A DNA stretch of 64,000 nucleotides from Bacillus sp. DNRA2 (GCF_012843265.1 NZ_JABAIT010000011.1:62001-126000); one strand, 5' to 3'; positions 45,258-54,197 are shown, counted from the first letter of the stretch. A program made the numbers and translations. Notes: a model not told the origin generated them from the letters alone.

Positions 45258-48200
45258 TAATTACTATCTGCAGCTACTATCATTTCATAGATGTGCACAG
45301 TTGCTTCCATTGGCGTCACACCAAGCTCCCGTTCTAGTATCTCGCAGCATTTTTTATACCATTTAATCGCTTGAGGACGATTATTTTTCCGAAAATAACT
45401 ATACATTAATAACCGATAGGCTTCCTCCCAAGTTCGTTCCTTGCTGATGATTTTCAAACACCATTCAATCGCAGAATCATAATCCTCATTTCGAACACAT
45501 ACTTGTGCCAACTTTTCTGCTCCACGTAAAAAATAATCAAGTAGACGCTCACGTTCCTGGATACACCAATCCTCATAAAGTCGATCTGGCAAATAATCTC
45601 CTGAATAGGAATCAAGTCCTCTTCGCAAATAATTGATTGCCTTATCTACATCCTTTTCTTCCATGCCGATTAGCATGTATTGTTCGAAGGACACCTTATC
45701 AATCTCTAGTCCTGCATTCGGGTTTATTCCATAGGAAGCCCCTTCACGTAAAATAAAAAAGGAATTAGCTCGTGCTTTACGATTTGGCTCAAGCACGTGG
45801 TTTAAAGCATTTAGGGCAACTTTAAAATCACGAGCTGCATTTGCCTCAGTCTGCTCCGGCCACAGGATTTGGTAGATTTCTTCCTTAGGAATGAGTTTAT
45901 GCCTATTTGTAATAAACAGCTGAAACAGTTCCTTCGCCTTGCCTCTTTGCCAGCTTCGTCCCTCGACCTCTTTTTCGCCAAGCCAAACTCGAAATTGACC
46001 AAGTGTTTTGACACGGAGCGAATAGCCAGGATGAGACTCGATACGGATTAATTTCAAGTCTTTTAGAAGTCTTGAAACATAAGGAGATGGAATTTGCAGC
46101 TTTTGAGCCTCGATTAATAACGGGGCATATACTTGCAAGTCAGTTGGTCCAAACAACGTGCGCTTCGATAAGAAAAACTGATAGCGCCCATACTCTAGTT
46201 TCTGCAAAAATGTTGAAAAATGTTGACTGAAACTTTTTGAATTCCCCACTTGAAAGTGAGAAAACGCCAGCCAAAACTGACAAAGCATCTGTCCATAATC
46301 ATCACCACATTCCACAAACATCCCATTGGCATCCTCAAAATTCACTAGTGCTTCGGCAGAACTCCCACTATAGAAATTAGCAATTCCAAGGCTTAATGTT
46401 ATCAGGGCTGACAGCCAATGGTCCTTCACTCTTTCCGTTTCTAATAGTGCTAGTTTTCCAGCCTCAAGTGCTCGTTGGTATTCGCCCTTTGTCCCATATA
46501 AATAACATAGCCCCATCAAGCTTTCAGCTTTTCCTTTTTCGACACGGAGATTCCCCATAATTTCTAATGCCGTTTCATAACAATTGATGGCCAGATCTGA
46601 ATCATAGCGATTAATCAATTGAACAGCATGGCCCATCCGAATCCAGCCACAGGCTTCCACAAAAGGGGCCTTTAGTTTTAAGCCATGGTGAATTCCTTCC
46701 TCCGCTAATTCCTTGGCTAGTTCACCTTCGCCTGTGAAAGCAGCAATAAGCGATAGCAGCAATTCCGTTTCCCGATGGGACTGTGGCAGACTAGATTTCG
46801 CAATTTGTTCAGGAGTTCTGTTTGAAAATAGGAGTTGCTTAGCTCTGTTGAACTTTCCTGTCCGCAAGGATAATCTAGCTTCGAGCGAGGTGCTATCAAG
46901 CGGAACATTTAATTGCTTCGCACGATTTAGCCATTTTTCAGCCTTCTGTCCTTGCCCCAAATTGATTAAATTTTCTGCAAGAAGTTGATAAAGACTAGCT
47001 ATTTGTGCTTTTGATTGCTGCTCATCTCGCTCCAGCAACTCGATTGCCTGATATAGCAGGCGCTCTGCTAGATTAGGCTGAATCGTATCCAAATAGATTC
47101 GTGCCTTACCTTCCAACGCTTTGCTTTTTCCAATATGATCTTGCTTTTGTTCGGCTATTTCTATGGCTTGTTGATAACATTCCTCGGCCTGCTTATAACT
47201 TGAGCGATATCGGTATATTTCCCCCTCTAATAACCATAGATAACAACTAGTGTTCTTATGGTACACTGGGATTTTTGTCAGTCGCTCTAATAGTCCTTCT
47301 AGTTTGCCATTTTCTAGCAATCTTACCCCATGCTCCTTGAGCAAATCAGCAATCGATTCGGACTTGTTTATCTTTTCATAATGATACAATGCTTCCTCCA
47401 ACATGCTGTTTTCCTGAAAAAATCGTGCAGCCCGTTCGTGCAAACCATAAACTGTCTCATCTGAGTTTGCACGAAGCTGCTTTTCTAAGAATTCTCGAAA
47501 CAAAGCATGATAACGATAGTCCTGTTCAGAAATCTTTTGTATAAATAGGTTCTTTGCAGTTAGCTGTTCAAGCAATTGTTTGGAATGTCTGGCTCTAAGA
47601 ATCGCATTACAAAGCTCTTCATTCATTTCTACCAAAATCGAGGTTTGTTCAAGAAAACTCTGTATTTCTGGTTCTTGCTTGGCAAATACCTCCATCGCTA
47701 GATATTGAAACAACTCTTTTAATGACTGTGAATGTTCATGTATCCCACTTCTTAAGTGTTGATAATTGTCTGTTTGTCCCGCAATCATCCCTAAGGCAAT
47801 CACCCAGCCTTCAGTGAGTTGATAGATTTGTTCTAACTCAGCTAGCGGCAGCGTCATTGAATATATTTCATTTAAGAGCAGCTCAACTTCATCTTTTGTT
47901 AACATTAGGTCTGCCTTTGTAATTTCCAAAACGAGCTGATTTGCTTTCATTCTCGTAATTGGCTTCCAGGTTGGTCGACTTCGTGATATTACAATTAAAT
48001 GCAAATTTGTCGGAATATGCTCGAGCAATAGTTCCATCCATCTGTTTACATTATAAGAATGTTCAATTTGTTGAAAATCATCTAAAACCAACACTAGCTC
48101 CTCACCGATTGCTAAAACTTCATTAATGAAAATTGAGCAAAGTGTATTCAACTCCTGTTCGCGGATATAACGATCCATTTCCTTTATATACGCTTCTAGT

Positions 48201-48508
48201 TCGACGCCAAACTTTGGAAAACTTGTCCGTATCGCTGCGACTAAATAGGTCAAAAACGGTTGTATATCATCATCCATTGCCGAAATGGAATACCATGAGC
48301 AGCTACATTGTTCATCGACTACATATAAAGCCATCGCTGTGCTTTTACCATAGCCTGCTCCGGCATGAATGAGCGTTAACGGATGTCGGATAATCGTTTT
48401 TAATTTTCTCGTTAGTTTTGCGCGACGTAAGTCAGTATGTTTAGTTGCAGGTATCATGAGTTTTGTTTGGATGAGTGGAATTGAATTCAATTCTAATCCC
48501 TCTTTCAT
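45257..48508 (-). CDS. MalT-like ATPase with TPR array and C-terminal winged-helix/BTAD domain
   Basis: 1,083 aa. The start SIPLIQTKLMIPATKHTDLRRAKLTRKL resembles MalT/LuxR-LAL proteins. The STAND-type ATPase has Walker A AGAGYGKS at residues 49-56 and Walker B LVLVLDDFQ. TPR-like repeats fill the middle (e.g. YKQAEECYQQAIEIAEQ, ALEAGKLALLETERV). The C-terminus has a winged helix (LRVKTLGQFRVWLGEKEVEGRSWQRGKAKELFQLFI) and a BTAD domain (YSGDYLPDRLYEDWCIQERERLLD...). So the DNA-binding part is SARP-like rather than LuxR HTH. The inducer and targets are unknown, and no partner gene is adjacent. Confidence 0.88.
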   Translation of the reverse strand: MKEGLELNSIPLIQTKLMIPATKHTDLRRAKLTRKLKTIIRHPLTLIHAGAGYGKSTAMALYVVDEQCSCSWYSISAMDDDIQPFLTYLVAAIRTSFPKFGVELEAYIKEMDRYIREQELNTLCSIFINEVLAIGEELVLVLDDFQQIEHSYNVNRWMELLLEHIPTNLHLIVISRSRPTWKPITRMKANQLVLEITKADLMLTKDEVELLLNEIYSMTLPLAELEQIYQLTEGWVIALGMIAGQTDNYQHLRSGIHEHSQSLKELFQYLAMEVFAKQEPEIQSFLEQTSILVEMNEELCNAILRARHSKQLLEQLTAKNLFIQKISEQDYRYHALFREFLEKQLRANSDETVYGLHERAARFFQENSMLEEALYHYEKINKSESIADLLKEHGVRLLENGKLEGLLERLTKIPVYHKNTSCYLWLLEGEIYRYRSSYKQAEECYQQAIEIAEQKQDHIGKSKALEGKARIYLDTIQPNLAERLLYQAIELLERDEQQSKAQIASLYQLLAENLINLGQGQKAEKWLNRAKQLNVPLDSTSLEARLSLRTGKFNRAKQLLFSNRTPEQIAKSSLPQSHRETELLLSLIAAFTGEGELAKELAEEGIHHGLKLKAPFVEACGWIRMGHAVQLINRYDSDLAINCYETALEIMGNLRVEKGKAESLMGLCYLYGTKGEYQRALEAGKLALLETERVKDHWLSALITLSLGIANFYSGSSAEALVNFEDANGMFVECGDDYGQMLCQFWLAFSHFQVGNSKSFSQHFSTFLQKLEYGRYQFFLSKRTLFGPTDLQVYAPLLIEAQKLQIPSPYVSRLLKDLKLIRIESHPGYSLRVKTLGQFRVWLGEKEVEGRSWQRGKAKELFQLFITNRHKLIPKEEIYQILWPEQTEANAARDFKVALNALNHVLEPNRKARANSFFILREGASYGINPNAGLEIDKVSFEQYMLIGMEEKDVDKAINYLRRGLDSYSGDYLPDRLYEDWCIQERERLLDYFLRGAEKLAQVCVRNEDYDSAIEWCLKIISKERTWEEAYRLLMYSYFRKNNRPQAIKWYKKCCEILERELGVTPMEATVHIYEMIVAADSN

Positions 48509-48558
48509 TTTTCAGAATCTTCCTTCACTTTATCATGTCCCCTGTAAAAATATGGTCG

Positions 48559-48610
48559 AAAAAAGAGTCAGGATTATGTCGTATTACGAAATAATCCTGA
48601 CTCTTTTTAT
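48559..48610 (-). terminator. Rho-independent terminator of the signal peptidase gene
   Basis: An 18-bp perfect stem (48560-48577 and 48591-48608) whose loop contains TCGTA-T-TACGA, so almost the whole 49 nt is self-complementary. The minus strand ends in TTTTTT. Confidence 0.85.
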
Positions 48611-48617
48611 CAAGTAT

Positions 48618-48633
48618 GTTGATTTCCGCTCCA
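48618..48633. repeat. Remnant of the GTTGATTTCCGCT repeat
   Basis: GTTGATTTCCGCTCCA matches the first 13 bases of the 27076-27206 element and the inverted-end CCGCTCCA, after which similarity stops. It looks like a truncated or internally deleted copy. Confidence 0.5.
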
Positions 48634-48663
48634 AATAACAAAGCTTTTAACGCTAAAATACTT

Positions 48664-49218
48664 TTAAAATTTTACGGCGACTTCGTTTAGAGGCCAGTAG
48701 CATAGATCTACCTTTCCAACCACTTGGTCAATGGAGATAAACCCAAAGTGGCGACTATCCCAACTCCCCAATCTGTTATCACCTAATACGAATAACTTTC
48801 CGTCCGGAACTTTTTTCTCTCCAGTAATTTCCAATAACGTAAAATCACCAGTGAGCCGCCCGCCGATTGCCTGACTACGATAAATATCTAAGAAAGGCTC
48901 TGAAATTTTCTCGCTATTAATATAGAGATGATCATCTTTATACTCAATTTCATCGCCCGGCAATCCGACTATTCGTTTAACATAGTCCTCAGTTTTATTA
49001 GCATGAAAAACAATTACATCGAAATGATCAAAATCGCCAATCTGATAACCAATTTTATTAACAACCAGCTTATTCCCATCCTCGAGTGTTGGCTTCATTG
49101 ACTCGCCTTCTACTACATAGTTAGAGAAGAAAAAAGTCCGGATGAAGGCAAAAATCATGATTCCGACTACTAGTGCTTTAAGCCATTCAATGCTTTCTTG
49201 CTTTAATTCTTCCTTCAC
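48664..49218 (-). CDS. sipV: Type I signal peptidase
   Basis: 184 aa with a single N-terminal membrane helix (LKALVVGIMIFAFIRTFFF). The catalytic Ser is residue 40 in VVEGESMKPTL, and the general-base Lys is residue 81 in DYVKRIVGLPGDE. LFVLGDNRLGSWDSRHFG is the conserved C-terminal box. It removes signal peptides from secreted proteins. The symbol is positional: yhjE and sipV are neighbours in B. subtilis, and the next gene here is a yhjE-type gene. Confidence 0.9.
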   Translation of the reverse strand: MKEELKQESIEWLKALVVGIMIFAFIRTFFFSNYVVEGESMKPTLEDGNKLVVNKIGYQIGDFDHFDVIVFHANKTEDYVKRIVGLPGDEIEYKDDHLYINSEKISEPFLDIYRSQAIGGRLTGDFTLLEITGEKKVPDGKLFVLGDNRLGSWDSRHFGFISIDQVVGKVDLCYWPLNEVAVKF

Positions 49219-49256
49219 GACATCTCCTCCTCTATTACCCTCGAAAGATTTTGTTT

Positions 49257-49874
49257 TTATCCACGACTATGTTCACGTTTAATGCCCTTATTCAATCGGA
49301 TTTCGATCCGTTTTCCGACAAACCATAGCAAAAATATCACAATCGTTACAATGATTGTCCGTATTGGCTGAGTAATCAGTGCATTGAGGTCATATCCTAC
49401 AAAGCTTATTGTGAAAATCATTACCATTTTTCCGGCAATAACGGCCAGCAAGTATTGAGCAATACTGACATTTGATAGCCCAGCAACAATATTTACAACC
49501 GCTGATGGTGTAAACGGAAAACACAATAATAGGAAAATCGGGCCAAATCCGTGCTGCTCCACCCATTTCATTAATTTTTCCACTGCAGGATGCCGATGTA
49601 AAAAATGCAAAAATTTTTGTTGACCAAACTTCCTAAAAAACAAAAATACTAATACAGCCCCACAGCATGCTCCAACCCAGGAAAACAGGAATCCCAGCCA
49701 CAATCCAAACGCATTGGCATTTGCCATCACAAACAAAAATAATGGCAAAAATGGAAGGAAAGCTTCCAACATCGGAAGTAAAATTCCTGGTAGTGGTCCT
49801 AGCAATCGATATTCATTGATTAACGTCATAATATTTTCGATCGTAAACCATTCTTTTAATGTATCAAAGTCCAT
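49257..49874 (-). CDS. yhjE: TVP38/TMEM64-family membrane protein (YhjE-like)
   Basis: 205 aa with about five hydrophobic segments. The family core is LGFLFSWVGACCGAVLVFLFFRKFGQQ followed by FPFTPSAVVNIVAGLSNVS. This is the VTT/DedA-like fold linked to membrane lipid scrambling in related families. Its neighbour is the signal peptidase gene, as in B. subtilis. ATG has a weak GGAGAGG site upstream. Confidence 0.82.
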   Translation of the reverse strand: MDFDTLKEWFTIENIMTLINEYRLLGPLPGILLPMLEAFLPFLPLFLFVMANANAFGLWLGFLFSWVGACCGAVLVFLFFRKFGQQKFLHFLHRHPAVEKLMKWVEQHGFGPIFLLLCFPFTPSAVVNIVAGLSNVSIAQYLLAVIAGKMVMIFTISFVGYDLNALITQPIRTIIVTIVIFLLWFVGKRIEIRLNKGIKREHSRG

Positions 49875-49995
49875 TCGATGCCTCTCCTTGATTACAACAA
49901 CTCAAATAGGGAGGTTGGCAATATCTACCGATTGCATCCCTCAATAAATCTATTCTACACTTTTTTCTATTAAATAAAAATTTTGATCACAGCAA

Positions 49996-50934
49996 TTACT
50001 TCTTTAGAAAATTATAAATTGCCTGATTATTTTTTTCGAAATCTAGCCGCAACACAGCACCTACTCCACTAATGCTCTGATCCTCGTAGCCACCATCAAC
50101 CGGTATCCTTAATGTTTCAATTTTTTCTTTTTTCCTCATATAATCTGTTGTAATCGAGATCATATTCCCTGTTGATAAATTTGTACTAATATATGGTTGT
50201 ACTACTCCAATCAGCTTTGGCAACTTTGGAATCGTCTCCAACGAAGCAAATTGATTTGCCAAGGCATTCACTACCTTTTGTTGGCGCTGTACCCTACCAA
50301 AATCACCGATTGCATCGTGGCGGAATCTCACATAGTTCAACAAATGCTTTCCATCCATCATTTGCTCGCCAGGCTCTAGCTTAACATCGATGTATTCTTC
50401 CATACGCTTTTCAACATTTATCTTAACTCCCTCAGGAAATGCCTCATCAATCACATGTATGAACCCCTGGAAATCAACAATTGAATAATATTGTACGTCC
50501 AAATCAAAGTTTTCTTTTATCGTTTTTCGTAATAGCTCTGGGCCGCCATAGGCAAATGCGGTATTAATTTTATTTTTTCCATGTCCAGGAATATCCACAT
50601 ACGTATCCCTCATAATTGAGATCAATTTAAACGTTTTTTTATCTGGATGATAGTTCACAACCATAATCGTATCGGAACGTGAAGTCTCTTTTTCGCGAGC
50701 ATCACTACCGATTAGCAAAATATTCGTACCACCAAACTGATCTACCTTCCCGTTAAAATGATACGTTTTCTGCTCTCCTTCGCCCTTGCCCTTGGAAACT
50801 AGCAAACCCTGTTTGTATTGATAGTAGGAATAAACCGTTATTCCCAGTATCAAAGCAAATAAAAGATTGAAGGTGATCTTCCACTTTTTCTTCAATCTTA
50901 ATTTTCTCCTCTTTGTCTTCTCTGCTCTCATCAT
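49996..50934 (-). CDS. LytR-CpsA-Psr (LCP) family ligase
   Basis: 312 aa, one N-terminal membrane helix (KITFNLLFALILGITVYSYY) after a very basic tail. The LCP domain shows NILLIGSDAREKETSRSDTIMVVNYHP, LISIMRDTYVDIPGHGKNKINTAFAYGG, and the Arg-rich FRHDAIGDFGRVQRQQKVV. These proteins transfer wall teichoic acid or other undecaprenyl-linked glycans to peptidoglycan. It could also anchor the polysaccharide made by the cluster at 10-25 kb, but there is no direct evidence. The gene seems to be inserted in the yhjD-yhjE order. Confidence 0.92.
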   Translation of the reverse strand: MMRAEKTKRRKLRLKKKWKITFNLLFALILGITVYSYYQYKQGLLVSKGKGEGEQKTYHFNGKVDQFGGTNILLIGSDAREKETSRSDTIMVVNYHPDKKTFKLISIMRDTYVDIPGHGKNKINTAFAYGGPELLRKTIKENFDLDVQYYSIVDFQGFIHVIDEAFPEGVKINVEKRMEEYIDVKLEPGEQMMDGKHLLNYVRFRHDAIGDFGRVQRQQKVVNALANQFASLETIPKLPKLIGVVQPYISTNLSTGNMISITTDYMRKKEKIETLRIPVDGGYEDQSISGVGAVLRLDFEKNNQAIYNFLKK

Positions 50935-51111
50935 CCTAGCCCTTTCATTTTTTTATCAATATGACTTCTTTTATCCTACATCAGGTTTCCTATTTTTTGG
51001 AGAATTTTTTTAGTCGAAAAATAAATAATGAGAGTATCTTGATTTGAATGATGTTTTTCAGTAAAATAAAAAACGAACAAATGTTCTATTTTTTCGAAAG
51101 AAGGATGGGAT

Positions 51112-51486
51112 ATGACTAGAATTCCTGAACAAGAGCGGGACTTGATGGAGAAGGCTATTTATTTACCAATGGTGATAACTGTGTTAAACCGCGATTTAAA
51201 CGTCATTGATAAAAGCCCATTTAAGCTTAAAAAACCCTACTCCGTATTAGTTGAGGAAACATTAAAGGTGATTCAAAGGGAGTTAGCTGAGGTCAAACGA
51301 ACAATGAAGCAAGAGCAGCTAAAGGTTGAAGAAATCCACCGCGACGAAGCGTTCACGATGTTTATGTTCCTTTATAAAGGCTATGAGGAGCATCATAATT
51401 ATTTCAATCCGCGCATTCGCAACAAGGTACAAGAGCTACTGGAGTATTATTTATATCGCCGCCACCTAGACAGCACCCCAAATTGA
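51112..51486 (+). CDS. yhjD: YhjD-like small cytoplasmic protein
   Basis: 124 aa, charged and helical, with no membrane segment: TRIPEQERDLMEKAIYLPMVITVLNRDL..., then ELAEVKRTMKQEQLKVEEIHRDEAFTMFMFLYKGYEEHHNYFNPRIRNKVQELL. The function is unknown. Assignment to YhjD is by its position between comK and yhjE and by general resemblance from memory. A good GAAAGAAGGATGGG site precedes ATG 51112. Confidence 0.7.
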   Translation: MTRIPEQERDLMEKAIYLPMVITVLNRDLNVIDKSPFKLKKPYSVLVEETLKVIQRELAEVKRTMKQEQLKVEEIHRDEAFTMFMFLYKGYEEHHNYFNPRIRNKVQELLEYYLYRRHLDSTPN

Positions 51487-51512
51487 GGATGACTTTGAGT
51501 CATCCTCAATTA
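51484..51512. terminator. Bidirectional terminator between yhjD and comK
   Basis: ATTGAGGATGACT-TTG-AGTCATCCTCAAT: 13-bp perfect arms with a 3-nt loop between two convergent genes. Confidence 0.85.
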
Positions 51513-51535
51513 TCATGTGGAGCTCTTCTTCATGA

Positions 51536-52030
51536 TTACCGATAATCGGGATCATGCCGTTGTTTTAATTTTATTTGTAAATGGGAAGTTCGTTCTAATT
51601 GAGTAATAAAAGAACTATGTGACATTGGAATGATATGGGTTGAATGATTTCTGAAGAGCACACGTGTGCTATCGGATTCTTCACGTTTATGATCTATAAC
51701 ATGTTCAAGAGATATCCAAGTGCAATCATGGCTAGTAGGCGAAGATGTTGGCATGAAGAGAATTTTGTAGGTGGGATCAATTGTAATTGGAACTTTCTTA
51801 TTATAGCGAGTTACTTGCTTAGTCCCAGTCACTCTGCCTTGAAAGCTAGAGCCAAAGTATTTGCAGCTTTTGTCAACAATCACTGTCGGTCGATCGGGGG
51901 CAATAAATTCATCCTGAAGTTCAAAAACCTCTGAATAGACCTTTTTTCCTCGCTTAACTGGCCTAATCAGCATCGTAAAACGATTAATTTCGTATTCCTC
52001 AATCCATGTTTTGTCTTGATTCAATTGCAT
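51536..52030 (-). CDS. comK: Competence transcription factor ComK (short form)
   Basis: 164 aa. The core matches ComK: EEYEINRFTMLI, VIVDKSCKYFGSSFQGRVTGTKQVTRYNKKVPITIDP, LFMPTSSPTSHDCTWISLEHV, and HIIPMSHSSFITQLERTSHLQIKLKQR. ComK binds AT-boxes and activates DNA-uptake genes. The B. subtilis protein is 192 aa; this one stops at HDPDYR and lacks the C-terminal part with the FMLYPK MecA-binding motif. The stop is followed directly by a terminator, so a recent frameshift is not evident. ATG 52030 follows AAGGAG. Confidence 0.92.
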   Translation of the reverse strand: MQLNQDKTWIEEYEINRFTMLIRPVKRGKKVYSEVFELQDEFIAPDRPTVIVDKSCKYFGSSFQGRVTGTKQVTRYNKKVPITIDPTYKILFMPTSSPTSHDCTWISLEHVIDHKREESDSTRVLFRNHSTHIIPMSHSSFITQLERTSHLQIKLKQRHDPDYR

Positions 52031-52139
52031 TCATCTCCTTATAATAAAATCTAAAATTATCATAGCATAACGTTTCCCTAATAAGAGAAATTTTATCAAA
52101 ATTGCTAATTTATTCATAAATTGGGTAAATAATAATTCT

Positions 52140-52186
52140 AATTTTCTAAATATTTTATTGATTCTTTTATTGAAACTCCATATAAT
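52140..52186 (+). promoter_or_regulatory. Promoter of the IDEAL protein gene and CodY-like box
   Basis: TTGATT (52158-52163), 17-bp spacer, TATAAT (52181-52186) read toward 52214. Just upstream AATTTTCTAAATATT (52140-52154) matches the CodY consensus at 13 of 15 positions. The region is shared with the divergent comK promoter, which CodY represses in B. subtilis. Confidence 0.6.
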
Positions 52187-52213
52187 AGTAAAAAGGTTGC
52201 AGGGGTGATTACG

Positions 52214-52450
52214 ATGAAAGAGAGATCTTATTCAGAGTTAATGAAGTCCGGTGCCATGAATAGACAAAAGTCTAGCGAGTCCTTTGTTTTGGAGTTATAC
52301 ATTGAGATGTTACTGTCAGAGGTGCTTTTAACTTCGAAAAAAGAAAAACTGTTAACCCTTATCGATCAGGCCATTGATGACCGCAACCAGGAAGCATTCG
52401 TTCATTTATCAACACAGTATCGAGAACTTAATAAACAATTTGGTAGTTAA
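52214..52450 (+). CDS. yhzC: IDEAL domain protein (YhzC-like)
   Basis: 78 aa, with the IDEAL-type C-terminal helix pair: ELYIEMLLSEVLLTSKKEKLLTLIDQAIDDRNQEAFVHLSTQYRELNK. The IDEAL stretch here reads LIDQAID. In B. subtilis YhzC is next to comK. IDEAL proteins bind phosphoprotein or protease-adaptor-type partners, but the exact role of this one is unknown. ATG 52214 is 8 nt from AGGGG; GTG 52205 is too near it. Confidence 0.8.
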   Translation: MKERSYSELMKSGAMNRQKSSESFVLELYIEMLLSEVLLTSKKEKLLTLIDQAIDDRNQEAFVHLSTQYRELNKQFGS

Positions 52451-52455
52451 ACCAT

Positions 52456-52491
52456 AAAACAAAACCCCTGCTTCCACAGGGGTTTTGTTTT
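52456..52491. terminator. Bidirectional terminator after yhzC
   Basis: A 15-bp perfect stem AAAACAAAACCCCTG / CAGGGGTTTTGTTTT with a 6-nt loop, between convergent genes. Confidence 0.92.
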
Positions 52492-52497
52492 GTTTTG

Positions 52498-53775
52498 TTA
52501 TTGATTTTGATTATGTTGCTTAATTTCGTATTCCTCGAGACGCGAAATCCGCTCTAGCATCGTCGGATGACCGTAACGGAAAATTTTCACCAGTAGGGGC
52601 GGATTGACCTGGCTAAGCCCGGCTCTTGTAAGTTCCTGGAACGAATCAATCGCAGCCTCAGGATTTTGCGTCATTTCAATGGCATAACGGTCCGCTCGTG
52701 TTTCTTGATAGCGCGATACCAAATTACTTAATGGGCTGGCAGCAAACATGAGCATCGACAGAACCATTAAGAAAAATGGGAGTGAACGAACATCATGAAC
52801 AGCCTCAATTTTTAGCGCTTTGCCATACTTCGGAATAGCCCAATTCATAATCCGGTAAACGATATATAAGCCGGCTAGACTAAGCAAAAGATACCCAGCT
52901 ATACCGATATAAATATGCTTCTCGACGTAATGTGCCATTTCATGAGCCATAATAAATAAAATTTGATTATCATCAAGACGTTTTAATGTCGTATCCCACA
53001 ACACAATCCGCGAATTGCCACCAATCCCAGTAACGTATGCATTGAGAGCGTTCGTTTTTTCCGCCATATTCACTTCAAAAACATGCTCTGCAGGAATATT
53101 GGCTTTGTCGGCCAAAGCAAGAATTTTCGCTTCCAGTTCCTTATCCTTTAATGGGTAAAAATCATTATAAAGCGGATCGATAACAACCGGTTGCAAAAAC
53201 ATTAAAAACAAGGTAAATGGCACGGATAAGCACCAGGCATAAAGCCACCAACGCTTGGCACTCTTTTTCATCAACCAATACAAAACGACAACAATCACAA
53301 ACATCGTTAAATAGTTAATCCAAAAATCAATCAACTCATCCTTCATCCAACCTACAAACGTTTGCGTCGAAATATTATATGTTTTCGAGAGTGAAAAACT
53401 GATATATCCTAGTGGGAACGTCGCAGCGTAGGCAAACAGAGACAGCCAAAATAGATAAATCGCTGTTCGCAAAGCTTGATATTTCGAAGAGTTGTCCGAC
53501 CAGCTTTTAAAAGCTTTCGATAACCCAACCACTAAAATTAAAAAGTAAATAAGCCATTCAAGTGGCGTTGACAAGAAAAATAATAAGTTCCTTGTTCGCG
53601 AATATTCCTCGGTAAGCATTAATTCCCTGCCATTTAAAAAGGTGGCCGGGTCTGCTTTCGTTCCTCCAAATTCAAACGGCAAGCTTGTATCTGCAATATA
53701 AAACAGATATAAATAGACCAGCAATCCATAAACAGCATATAATAATACGGCAAAAACGCCCAGTTTTCGTGCCAT
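52498..53775 (-). CDS. M48-family metallopeptidase (Ste24/YhfN-like)
   Basis: 425 aa with five to seven membrane segments. The zinc site is FIMAHEMAHYVEKH, and the third ligand lies in RYQETRADRYAIEM. Preceding it are ANIPAEHVFEVNMAEKTNALNAYVTGIGGNSRIVLWDTTL, the CAAX-protease-1 pattern. It probably cleaves membrane or lipid-modified proteins in quality control. In B. subtilis YhfN lies a few genes from comK, so this agrees with the synteny. Confidence 0.9.
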   Translation of the reverse strand: MARKLGVFAVLLYAVYGLLVYLYLFYIADTSLPFEFGGTKADPATFLNGRELMLTEEYSRTRNLLFFLSTPLEWLIYFLILVVGLSKAFKSWSDNSSKYQALRTAIYLFWLSLFAYAATFPLGYISFSLSKTYNISTQTFVGWMKDELIDFWINYLTMFVIVVVLYWLMKKSAKRWWLYAWCLSVPFTLFLMFLQPVVIDPLYNDFYPLKDKELEAKILALADKANIPAEHVFEVNMAEKTNALNAYVTGIGGNSRIVLWDTTLKRLDDNQILFIMAHEMAHYVEKHIYIGIAGYLLLSLAGLYIVYRIMNWAIPKYGKALKIEAVHDVRSLPFFLMVLSMLMFAASPLSNLVSRYQETRADRYAIEMTQNPEAAIDSFQELTRAGLSQVNPPLLVKIFRYGHPTMLERISRLEEYEIKQHNQNQ

Positions 53776-53844
53776 TCGCTGTCCTCCTTTTTGTACAATC
53801 TCTCATTATTATGTTTAGTTAAAATCGGATAAATTAGAACATAA

Positions 53845-53874
53845 AAAGAACCCGCACAATCAAACGAGTTCTTT
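53845..53874 (-). terminator. Terminator of azlCD
   Basis: Stem AAAGAACCCG / CGAGTTCTTT with one G-U pair and a 10-nt loop, followed by TTTTATG on the minus strand, 17 bp beyond the azlD stop. Confidence 0.75.
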
Positions 53875-53891
53875 CTGTAATAGCTAAATTG

Positions 53892-54197
53892 TCAAAAGAA
53901 ATACGAGTAGACTGTTAGGACTGCAATGGAGCCGAGCACGACGATGATTACATTCGCACCAACCCAGGCGATAAGAAAAGCTGCAGCCGCTCCCAGTATT
54001 CCATACCAAATATCTTCCTGAATCAAGAGAATACCTGGAAATATTAGTGCACCCAAAGTAGCGTATGGAACATTCCGCAGCACACCTTGAATAAATGGAG
54101 GTAATTGCTTACCTTTAAATAAAACAAACGGAAGCATCCGAGGAATATACGTAACCACCCCCATACCGATAATCATCCAGAATATTGTGCTATTCAA
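53892..54197 (-). CDS. azlD: AzlD-family branched-chain amino-acid exporter subunit
   Basis: 101 aa, three to four hydrophobic helices. VTYIPRMLPFVLFKGKQLPPFIQGVLRNVPYATLGALIFPGI is the AzlD core. With AzlC it exports branched-chain amino acids or analogues such as azaleucine. It overlaps azlC by 8 bp. Confidence 0.9.
   Translation of the reverse strand: MNSTIFWMIIGMGVVTYIPRMLPFVLFKGKQLPPFIQGVLRNVPYATLGALIFPGILLIQEDIWYGILGAAAAFLIAWVGANVIIVVLGSIAVLTVYSYFF

Noticed and set aside
51486-51535. Possible frameshift that cut off the ComK tail
   Set aside because: The bases after the stop go directly into the shared terminator hairpin and contain no tail-like codons in any frame.
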